A stretch of DNA of 8,196 bases from Spirochaeta sp. (lineage in GTDB: Bacteria > Spirochaetota > Spirochaetia > DSM-2461): positions 1 to 8,196 of the forward strand of contig DAOVYP010000078.1 of assembly GCA_030635565.1 (NCBI GenBank), given 5' to 3'. The translations under genes and the position numbers were made by a program. The notes below the pieces were generated by a model, which worked only from the letters and a program-made list of their open reading frames with translations, searched no databases and was not told the DNA's origin. Shown here in pieces: positions 1 to 5,289 of this stretch. Position 1 is the first letter of the stretch; each line of letters opens with the position of its first letter.

Positions 1-113
1 AGGAGAAGGAACAACGCGGTTATCACCCAGGTTATTACCGTTTTCTTAACCTTCATTACCTCACCATCCCACCCCACAATTCTAGCAGATCGGGCCTTGA
101 ACTTCATCTTCAT
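1..113 (-). CDS. 5' end of a divergent gene, probable exported or membrane protein (partial)
   Basis: Reading the minus strand from 113, an open frame of 37 codons runs off the left edge. It starts MKMKFKARSARIVGWDGEV and continues MKVKKTVITWVITALFLL, a basic stretch followed by a hydrophobic run that looks like a signal peptide or first membrane helix. A GAGGAG motif lies just upstream (complement of about 117-122): it is 3 bases from the ATG at 113 and 9 bases from the in-frame ATG at 107, so 107 may be the real start. A third in-frame ATG at 56 sits right before the hydrophobic segment. A TATAAG box lies on the minus strand at 144-139. Too little is visible to name a function; the call rests on the ribosome site and the hydrophobic segment. 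Confidence 0.42.
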   Translation of the reverse strand, partial: MKMKFKARSARIVGWDGEVMKVKKTVITWVITALFLL

Positions 114-146
114 ATACTCCTCATTTGATTGGGAGTCTCTTATAAC

Positions 147-175
147 TTGCCCGGGAGCCCGGGGAACGTTATTGT
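147..175 (+). promoter_or_regulatory. Candidate promoter of the acyl-CoA synthetase gene, leaderless type
   Basis: TTGCCC (147-152), a 17-base spacer, and TATTGT (170-175) are followed only 6 bases later by the ATG at 182. No Shine-Dalgarno sequence precedes that ATG. The spacer holds the palindrome CCCGGG-AG-CCCGGG (150-163), which overlaps the -35 box and could be an operator. The boxes are imperfect matches; the main support is that the same spacing recurs at other genes in this window. Confidence 0.3.
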
Positions 176-181
176 AAAGCC

Positions 182-1843
182 ATGGAACGTAAATTGACAC
201 TTAAGGACATTTTGTTGAATTCCGTCGAGCGTTGGCCTGATAATCCCGCAACGGGACCGGTCGGCAGCGAATCCAGATCCTATTCCGGCATGCTTGAAGA
301 CGCTGCGGCCTGGAGTTCATGGCTGCTGACTCTGGGACTGGAAAAGGGCGACCGCGTTACCATTCTCGCCGAGAGCTGTCCTGAATGGGGGGCGGCCTAT
401 TTCGGAATCAGTGCCGCAGGTTATGTGGCGGTTCCCATACTCCCTGATTTCGCAGAACAGCAGATTTCCAATATCATGAGTCATGCGGAAATCAAGGCCG
501 CTATCGTCTCATCCAAAATGGACGCAGCAATGGAGACTGCGCTTAGCTCGTCCGAAACCCTGCCAGACGACCTGCCCAGAGCCCGGATTGAAACCAGAAA
601 AATTCTTGCCGGTCCAGGCAAGGGCTCGATTATCGCCCTGCCGGAGAATCCCAAAGCCTTTTTCAACAATCCGATAGATCCCGACGATGTGGCGGTAATA
701 CTCTACACCTCAGGCACCACAGGCACCTCCAAAGGTGTCACACTCACCCATAACGCCATTGCATGGAATGCCTCGGCCGCCCTCCGGGAAGGTCTGGGTG
801 AAAATCCGATAGGCGTCCGACACCTGTCCGTACTGCCTCTGGCTCACACCTACGAATGTACACTGGGACTTGTCGGCGTCCTCTCGGTAGGTGGTGAAAT
901 CAAGTACCTGGACGGTCCGCCGACGGCATCACGCCTGATGGACGGCCTCGCAGTGGTAAAGCCCACCATGATACTCACCGTTCCTCTCCTCATGGAGAAA
1001 ATCTTCCGCTCGAAGGTTGCCGGTCCCCTCAAGGCCAAAACCATAGGAAAGATTCTTTACGCCTTCCCTCCGGTGCGTAAACTCATCCATAAGATCGCCG
1101 GCAGGAAAATAATGGAACTCTTCGGCGGAAACCTCACCTTCTACGGCATCGGCGGCGCTCCATTGCCAACCGATGTGGAGAAGTTTCTCATCGAAGCCAA
1201 ATTCCCCTATTCGGTCGGCTACGGCCTCACCGAGACCGCTCCCCTGCTGGCCGGCGGCGACCCGGCGGAGATGGAATACCGGTCGACCGGCAAGATACTC
1301 CCGGGGGTTTCCCTGCGTATCGCCGACCCCAATAAAACGGGCATCGGTGAGATTCAAGCCAAAGGACCCAGTATCATGCTCGGCTACTGGAAGGACAAAA
1401 CCCGTACAGCCGAAGTGTTTACCGATGATGGTTGGTTCCGTACCGGCGACCTCGGGACCCTGGACGGTGAGGTTCTCTACATCAAGGGACGGCTGAAGGA
1501 TGTGCTCCTGGGATCCAACGGCGAGAACATCTACCCCGATGAAGTCGAGTCGGTCATCAACGGCCAGAGCTTCGTTTCCGAATCTCTGGCATTCATCAGA
1601 GACGGCCAGCTGGTGGCCCGTATCATGCTGGACGCCGAGAAGACCGCCGAGGAAATCAAACGCCTGGGTATCGTGGGTGCCGAAAAAATCTCCTCCTGGA
1701 AGGCCGAGCTCATGAATCACATCCGCAGGGAAACCAACAGACACCTGGGCCGTAACTCGAAGATCCAGTCCTTCATCGAGCAGATCAAGCCCTTTGAAAA
1801 GACCCCCTCGCTGAAAATCAAGAGATTTCTCTACACCCTTTAA
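182..1843 (+). CDS. AMP-forming acyl-CoA synthetase (long-chain fatty acid-CoA ligase family)
   Basis: This 553-residue protein belongs to the ANL adenylate-forming superfamily. It would activate a carboxylic acid, probably a fatty acid, with ATP to an acyl-adenylate and then a CoA thioester in the cytoplasm. The family motifs appear in order: phosphate-binding loop YTSGTTGTSKG (175-185), YGLTETAP (347-354), GWFRTGDLG (417-425) with the ATP-ribose aspartate D423, hinge GRLKD (436-440), and near the C-terminus TPSLKIKR (541-548), where K545 is the likely adenylation lysine. The usual PTGK-type sequence there is replaced by PSLK, but the lysine is kept. Length is normal for a compact bacterial member; the N-terminus TLKDILLNSVERWPDNPA fits the family, which supports the start at 182. 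Substrate chain length cannot be read from sequence. The small gene at 1870 follows after 26 bases and may be co-transcribed. Confidence 0.92.
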   Translation: MERKLTLKDILLNSVERWPDNPATGPVGSESRSYSGMLEDAAAWSSWLLTLGLEKGDRVTILAESCPEWGAAYFGISAAGYVAVPILPDFAEQQISNIMSHAEIKAAIVSSKMDAAMETALSSSETLPDDLPRARIETRKILAGPGKGSIIALPENPKAFFNNPIDPDDVAVILYTSGTTGTSKGVTLTHNAIAWNASAALREGLGENPIGVRHLSVLPLAHTYECTLGLVGVLSVGGEIKYLDGPPTASRLMDGLAVVKPTMILTVPLLMEKIFRSKVAGPLKAKTIGKILYAFPPVRKLIHKIAGRKIMELFGGNLTFYGIGGAPLPTDVEKFLIEAKFPYSVGYGLTETAPLLAGGDPAEMEYRSTGKILPGVSLRIADPNKTGIGEIQAKGPSIMLGYWKDKTRTAEVFTDDGWFRTGDLGTLDGEVLYIKGRLKDVLLGSNGENIYPDEVESVINGQSFVSESLAFIRDGQLVARIMLDAEKTAEEIKRLGIVGAEKISSWKAELMNHIRRETNRHLGRNSKIQSFIEQIKPFEKTPSLKIKRFLYTL

Positions 1844-1884
1844 CTTCGTCCCCTCAATGGGAATAACAAATGTCGGGACGAAGT
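1843..1884 (+). promoter_or_regulatory. Inverted repeat enclosing the start site of the 1870 gene
   Basis: ACTTCGTCCC (1843-1852) and GGGACGAAGT (1875-1884) form a perfect 10-bp stem. The 22-base loop holds the only ribosome-binding candidate (GGGA, 1859-1862) and the ATG at 1870. The left arm overlaps the last base of the synthetase stop codon, and the right arm lies in codons 2-5 of the next gene. In mRNA this would display the start site in a loop; in DNA it could be a protein site. A 10-bp repeat at this spacing can also arise by chance. Confidence 0.4.
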
Positions 1885-2208
1885 AAAGCCGGTAAATTCC
1901 TGGATCGTCTTACGGGATCTGCAAGCACTAAATATCTCATCAACCAATCCATAAAAGATTTCGGTCAATTGGTTGAATTAAAAATAGACAACAGGGGTAA
2001 GACTGTAACGGCAACAATAATATTGAACGGAGAAACTTTGCCGATGAACCTGCGAATAGATGAATATGAAATCATCAGGGATCATTCATCGGCCAGTATG
2101 CTCATCAGGGATGCAAGTTCCGACAAACCATGGTTAAACTCAATAATAAAAAAATTTATTATCGGCAAAGCTCTGAAGTTCCCGGCGGATCGAATTGATT
2201 ATCGCTAA
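1870..2208 (+). CDS. Small conserved-looking protein of unknown function
   Basis: I do not recognise the family of this 112-residue protein. It has a basic N-terminus (MSGRSKAGKFLDRLTG), then a region of alternating hydrophobic residues likely to form beta strands (about 34-70, VELKIDNRGKTVTATIIL and LRIDEYEII), and a more helical C-terminal part (about 86-105, KPWLNSIIKKFIIGKALKFP). There is no signal peptide, membrane helix or cysteine. The layout of a strand pair with a carried ligand-like surface recalls small lipid-binding-type domains, but that is only an impression. The ATG at 1870 has GGGA 7 bases upstream. It begins 26 bases after the acyl-CoA synthetase, so the two may share a transcript, which would hint at a lipid-related role. 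Codon use looks more AT-rich than in the synthetase. Confidence 0.7.
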   Translation: MSGRSKAGKFLDRLTGSASTKYLINQSIKDFGQLVELKIDNRGKTVTATIILNGETLPMNLRIDEYEIIRDHSSASMLIRDASSDKPWLNSIIKKFIIGKALKFPADRIDYR

Positions 2209-2254
2209 GCCTTCCTCGGGTAATGGAAAAATATCGCTTTAGAATAACACTCGT

Positions 2255-2294
2255 TTGACACCATGACACCATTAATGTTGCGTCATGGTGTCAA
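2255..2294 (+). promoter_or_regulatory. Probable VapBC operator (13-bp perfect inverted repeat)
   Basis: TTGACACCATGAC (2255-2267) and its exact reverse complement GTCATGGTGTCAA (2282-2294) flank a 14-base centre that contains CATTAATG. The left side also carries a tandem direct repeat, GACACCAT twice (2257-2272). The repeat sits 19 bases before vapB and overlaps its candidate -35 box and spacer. RHH antitoxins of this class, alone or with the toxin, are known to bind such palindromes and repress their own operon, so this is the natural operator. Confidence 0.75.
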
Positions 2295-2306
2295 TTGTAT
2301 TATCTT
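2278..2306 (+). promoter_or_regulatory. Candidate vapBC promoter
   Basis: TTGCGT (2278-2283), 17 bases, then TATCTT (2301-2306), with vapB ATG 7 bases later. An overlapping better -10, TATTAT (2298-2303), lacks a -35 at standard distance but leaves the ATG 10 bases away. Either way the 5' leader would be absent or a few bases long. The right arm of the operator occupies the spacer, so bound VapB would block polymerase. Confidence 0.4.
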
Positions 2307-2313
2307 TTCAGTT

Positions 2314-2562
2314 ATGAGAACAACCATCCGGCTCAGCGACCGGCTTCTTCAGGAAGTCAAAGAAAAGGCCCTCTCCGAAAATAAAAGCCTGAACTCATTC
2401 ATCATTGAGTCGCTTCAGGAAAAGCTCCATAATCATCGGCAATCAAAGAGCCAAAACATCAAATATACCCTGACAACGTTCAATGGCGACGGCACCCTAC
2501 CCGGAGTCGATCTCGATGACAGCGCAAATCTACTCGATCTGATGGAAAGCGGGTCACGCTGA
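2314..2562 (+). CDS. vapB: VapB-type ribbon-helix-helix antitoxin
   Basis: This 82-residue protein starts MRTTIRLSDRLLQEVKEKA, the DNA-binding strand (about 2-8) and first helix of a ribbon-helix-helix (CopG/Arc-like) domain, with the second helix around 25-39 (LNSFIIESLQEKL). The C-terminal tail, GDGTLPGVDLDDSANLLDLM, matches the toxin-neutralising tail typical of VapB partners of this VapC class. It should dimerise, bind the palindrome upstream and inhibit VapC. An in-frame ATG at 2263 would add 17 residues, but it lies inside the operator's left arm and upstream of the candidate -10 boxes, and RHH proteins start right at the ribbon strand, so 2314 is preferred. No Shine-Dalgarno sequence precedes it. 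Its TGA is followed directly by the vapC ATG. Confidence 0.9.
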   Translation: MRTTIRLSDRLLQEVKEKALSENKSLNSFIIESLQEKLHNHRQSKSQNIKYTLTTFNGDGTLPGVDLDDSANLLDLMESGSR

Positions 2563-2985
2563 ATGGAACTGTTTGATGTCAATATCTACATCTATGCTCA
2601 CAGAGAAGACAGCCCCAACCATGACTTCTGTCTGAAACGTCTGGAATCCTCAATGAATTCAGGCAAACTCTTCGGTTATGCCCCCTTGGCTCTCAGTGGT
2701 TTTCTGCGAATTACAACTCATCCGAAAATCTTCAAAACTCCAACGGACCTCGATACCTCCATGAATTTCATGCGCTTCATAACCGAACATCCAGCGGGGA
2801 TTGCCGTAACGCCGGGTCGGTCTCACTGGTCAATATTCACTCATCTCTGCCACAGATATAAGCCAAAGGGAAATCTTATTCCCGACGTTTATTTTGCGGC
2901 ATTGGCCATTGAGTCTGACTGTACCTGGGTGACTACGGACAGGGATTTCTCACGTTTTTCGGAATTGAAGTTGGAACTGATCTGA
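2563..2985 (+). CDS. vapC: VapC-type PIN-domain ribonuclease toxin
   Basis: This 140-residue single PIN domain is a Mg-dependent endoribonuclease toxin; relatives cut tRNA or rRNA and stop translation. The first acidic residue is D5 in LFDVNIYIYA; further acidic residues are D108 (NLIPDVYFAALAIE), E116, and D126 and D128 (TTDRDFSRF). The usual glutamate of the second motif is not seen: the sequence there is LSGFLRITTHPKIF (44-57). I recall this LSGFLR form as normal in one VapC subfamily, so it does not by itself mean an inactive toxin. The ATG follows the vapB stop with no gap (TGAATG), so translation is probably coupled, keeping toxin output tied to antitoxin output. Length is normal and the frame is intact. 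Confidence 0.9.
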   Translation: MELFDVNIYIYAHREDSPNHDFCLKRLESSMNSGKLFGYAPLALSGFLRITTHPKIFKTPTDLDTSMNFMRFITEHPAGIAVTPGRSHWSIFTHLCHRYKPKGNLIPDVYFAALAIESDCTWVTTDRDFSRFSELKLELI

Positions 2986-3002
2986 TTCTCAATCGAACTC
3001 TC

Positions 3003-3031
3003 TTGCCTGAAATTCCCCCTGCCGATATCGT
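3003..3031 (+). promoter_or_regulatory. Candidate promoter of the aminotransferase gene, leaderless type
   Basis: TTGCCT (3003-3008), 17 bases, TATCGT (3026-3031), then 5 bases to the ATG at 3037. The boxes are weak matches individually; the geometry copies that at 147-175 and 2278-2306. If real, the aminotransferase is transcribed apart from vapBC. Confidence 0.28.
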
Positions 3032-3036
3032 GAGTC

Positions 3037-4227
3037 ATGAAGCCTGATTTCACCCGACTACTCGATCCTCGTACCGAAGCAATGGCCACCAGCGCTATTC
3101 GGGAAATTCTGAAAGTCGCCAATCGCCCGGGTATGACTTCCCTGGCCGGCGGCATACCCGCACCCGAGACATTCCCGATGGATATTCTGGAACATGTTTT
3201 CTCAATAGTTCTGGATCGTTGGGGATCCTCGGCCTTTCAATACGACCTCACCGAAGGCTTCGTCCCTCTCAGGGAAGCCGCTGTTCCCTACCTGCGCCGA
3301 TATTCGGTTGAAACCCCGGCTGAGGGAATCCTGGTCAGCTCCGGATCCCAGGGGCTGCTGGATGCCATCGGAAAAATTCTCATCGGACCCGGTGATGCCG
3401 TCGCCGTGGAATCACCCACTTACCTTGGAGCTCTCCAGGCCTTTAACCCATACGGTCCCCGTTATGTCGAAATCGAAACCGATGAGATGGGCGCCATACC
3501 GGAGTCCCTGGAAAAGCTTATCAAAGAGGACAAGCCGAAATTCGTCTATCTTGTTCCCACCTTCCAGAACCCCTCCGGTAGAACCCTCACCATCGAAAGA
3601 CGGCAGACGATAGCGGAAATAATCACCCGCCATGGTGTGCTGCTGGTGGAAGATGACCCGTACGCCGCCCTGCGCTACCGGGGTGATACGGTACCGGCCA
3701 TCAAGAGCATGGCCCCGGCACATGTCCTCTACGCAACCACTTTTTCCAAGGTTTTCGCTCCGGGGCTCCGGGTGGGCCTCGCCGTTCCTCCCCCGGGGGA
3801 ACTGGGAACATGGCTGGTAAAGGCCAAACAGGGAACCGACCTCCATACCTCCACCCTCAGCCAGGCCATGGCCGCCGCCTACCTGGAAGGCGGATATCTC
3901 GAAGAGAGGCTCCCCCTCATCTGCGCACATTACGCTCCCCGATTGGACGCCATGCTTGAAGCCATGGAAGAATCGTTTCCTTCAGATTGGAGCTGGAGCC
4001 GGCCCGAGGGAGGGATGTTCCTCTGGGCGGAAGGTCCGGAAGGAACGGACATCCCCGACTTGTACGAAAAAGCCCTGGCCCGGAACGTCGCATTTGTCCC
4101 GGGACGGTATTTCTACGCCGATCCCGACCGCGGCGGCAGAACCATGCGGCTCAACTTCACCAATGCTGATCTCGACGTCCTGCGAAAAGCCGTTGGAACA
4201 CTGGGAGAACTGATTAGAAACGGTTAG
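3037..4227 (+). CDS. PLP-dependent aminotransferase, class I/II (LysN/2-aminoadipate type)
   Basis: This 396-residue protein is a fold-type I aminotransferase that moves an amino group between an amino acid and a 2-oxo acid in the cytoplasm. The N-terminal LAGGIPAPETFP (36-47) is characteristic of the LysN/kynurenine-aminotransferase-II-like group. Cofactor residues can be followed: SGSQGLLDA (102-110) for the phosphate, P(T)FQNPSGR (174-182) with N178, EDDPYA (205-210) with D207 and Y209, Schiff-base lysine K238 in TTFSKVFAPGLRVG (234-247) with R245 after it, and R371 in MRLNF for the substrate carboxylate. There is no GntR-type DNA-binding domain, so it is an enzyme and not a MocR regulator. 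Substrate could be 2-aminoadipate, aromatic or branched-chain amino acids; neighbours do not decide. It starts 51 bases after vapC and ends 45 bases before the lipoprotein gene. Confidence 0.93.
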   Translation: MKPDFTRLLDPRTEAMATSAIREILKVANRPGMTSLAGGIPAPETFPMDILEHVFSIVLDRWGSSAFQYDLTEGFVPLREAAVPYLRRYSVETPAEGILVSSGSQGLLDAIGKILIGPGDAVAVESPTYLGALQAFNPYGPRYVEIETDEMGAIPESLEKLIKEDKPKFVYLVPTFQNPSGRTLTIERRQTIAEIITRHGVLLVEDDPYAALRYRGDTVPAIKSMAPAHVLYATTFSKVFAPGLRVGLAVPPPGELGTWLVKAKQGTDLHTSTLSQAMAAAYLEGGYLEERLPLICAHYAPRLDAMLEAMEESFPSDWSWSRPEGGMFLWAEGPEGTDIPDLYEKALARNVAFVPGRYFYADPDRGGRTMRLNFTNADLDVLRKAVGTLGELIRNG

Positions 4228-4238
4228 GGATCGGGGCT

Positions 4239-4266
4239 GTGAAACCTCGGCATCACATACGATAAT
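4239..4266 (+). promoter_or_regulatory. Candidate promoter of the lipoprotein gene, leaderless type
   Basis: GTGAAA (4239-4244), 16 bases, GATAAT (4261-4266), then 6 bases to the ATG at 4273. The -10 matches consensus at five of six positions. No good Shine-Dalgarno sequence is present. Confidence 0.35.
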
Positions 4267-4272
4267 CTAGGC

Positions 4273-5130
4273 ATGAGACGACGCTTTTTCCCCACCATCG
4301 CCGTTCCAGCGGTACTATTGATCGTATTTGCAGTAATAGCCGTTCCGGGCTGCCGTACCGCCGAAGAACCCGCCCCCCAAACGGCACCCGAAGCAGTCCC
4401 TGAGCCTGAGACCGAACCTTTCAGGGAGCCAGATCCCCTGGATATCCAGTGGGACGGTACGGCCTGGATTCTACCCGACCCGCCGGACAAATTCCCAAAA
4501 GAATTCCCCGGCTACCGGGGATTTTACCTGGGGAGAGACGGGCGGCTTCTGCTGTTGAACCTTGATAACGCCGCGGGTGACGACTGGTCGGTTGAGGGGA
4601 ACCGAATTTCCCTTACAATTCTGGAAGGATTACCGGGTCTGCCCCTGGATGGAACCTTCCTCATTTTTCCCGATGAATCGGCCAGCACTGCGAGCGGAGA
4701 AGAAATTCAGAGCATCAGGCTTGTCCCGAAATCCATGCCGGCAGCCGATGGTATAACCCTGAATCGGGTAATAGTGAATATCGACATCATCGAAAATCAC
4801 TGGATACCCAGGAGTATTAAAGGAGGCGATACGGTGATGTGGCCTATGAACCGTGAGATTCATCTGATGCTGCTGCCGGATTCCGCCGGCATGGGTGTCC
4901 TGGGTTACGGCGGGGAAAACCGATTTCGGGGGGGCATACAACTGGGAGAAGAATCCTTCGTCGTTGGACCCTTGTCGATGACCCGCCGCTTCGGACCGGC
5001 CTCTGAATTCGAGAATCTCTATGTTCGGCGCATTTCCGAAACCAATCGCTTTGTTCAGGCCGGGGACGATTTATTTCTCTACGCCGACACTTATCCGATG
5101 GCGGCATTCAGGGTGAGATTATTCGACTAG
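4273..5130 (+). CDS. Lipoprotein with META/HslJ-like domain
   Basis: This 285-residue protein begins with MRRRFF, a hydrophobic run (about 8-24) and the lipobox-like VPGC with the lipidated cysteine at C27. A Pro/Glu-rich linker (about 28-56) follows, so the rest should be held outside the inner membrane, in the periplasm or at the cell surface. The C-terminal part (about 174-284) reads like a META domain: NHWIPRS at its start, YGGENRFRGG (212-221), a SFVVGPLSMTRRF strand (228-240), and GDDLFLYADTYPMAAFRVRLF at the end. The two cysteines usual in META domains (GCN and TRMAC) are absent. Residues 60-132 (GTAWILP, NAAGDDWSVEGNRISLTIL) may be a degenerate second copy. META proteins such as HslJ are linked to outer-membrane stress and drug tolerance, but this role is not shown here. 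The stop codon TAG lies within the insertion-sequence target duplication, and the gene is intact. Confidence 0.78.
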   Translation: MRRRFFPTIAVPAVLLIVFAVIAVPGCRTAEEPAPQTAPEAVPEPETEPFREPDPLDIQWDGTAWILPDPPDKFPKEFPGYRGFYLGRDGRLLLLNLDNAAGDDWSVEGNRISLTILEGLPGLPLDGTFLIFPDESASTASGEEIQSIRLVPKSMPAADGITLNRVIVNIDIIENHWIPRSIKGGDTVMWPMNREIHLMLLPDSAGMGVLGYGGENRFRGGIQLGEESFVVGPLSMTRRFGPASEFENLYVRRISETNRFVQAGDDLFLYADTYPMAAFRVRLFD

Positions 5131-5131
5131 T
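5126..5131. repeat. Target-site duplication, left copy (ACTAGT)
   Basis: ACTAGT directly precedes the left terminal inverted repeat and is repeated at 7086-7091 after the right one. It includes the lipoprotein stop codon (TAG, 5128-5130). Because ACTAGT is self-complementary, it could formally be counted as part of the inverted repeat, but bases further out do not match, and 6 bp fits the 5-6 bp duplication expected for the family. Confidence 0.85.
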
Positions 5132-5153
5132 CCGAAGTTCCTAGGGAAATTCA
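5132..5153 (+). repeat. Left terminal inverted repeat
   Basis: It begins CCGAAGTTCCTAGGGAAA. Compared with the reverse complement of 7064-7085, 18 of 22 positions agree, with the first nine (CCGAAGTTC) identical. Confidence 0.9.
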
Positions 5154-5254
5154 GGCCATTAATCAGGTTATCTCCCTATAGACAAAGGATATAACAAGAT
5201 TATTGGTCTTTTTTTAGTGCAATATCGTACCCATGTATCAAACATAATAAACTA

Positions 5255-5283
5255 TTGACATAAAAATGTATAAGTTATATTAT
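5255..5283 (+). promoter_or_regulatory. Transposase promoter, leaderless type
   Basis: TTGACA (5255-5260) is a perfect -35 box, followed after exactly 17 bases by TATTAT (5278-5283), five of six for the -10 box. Transcription would begin about 5289-5291, which is at the ATG at 5290. This is the strongest promoter in the window. Confidence 0.75.
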
Positions 5284-5289
5284 TTAGCC

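Noticed and set aside
929..1744. Long open frame on the minus strand, 271 codons
   Set aside because: It lies fully antisense to the acyl-CoA synthetase, whose motifs are unambiguous; the product has no recognisable domain and reflects codon bias of the plus-strand gene.
2263..2313. Upstream ATG extending VapB by 17 residues
   Set aside because: It falls in the left arm of the operator and before the candidate -10 boxes; RHH proteins start at the ribbon strand encoded from 2314.
3412..3930. Minus-strand open frame of 172 codons
   Set aside because: Antisense to the aminotransferase, which carries the full set of PLP residues in its own frame.
5194..5215. AAGA/TCTT stem followed by a run of T as an intrinsic terminator at the left end of the insertion sequence
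   Set aside because: The stem is only four A/T-rich pairs, too weak to call, although the T-run could slow read-in from the lipoprotein gene.
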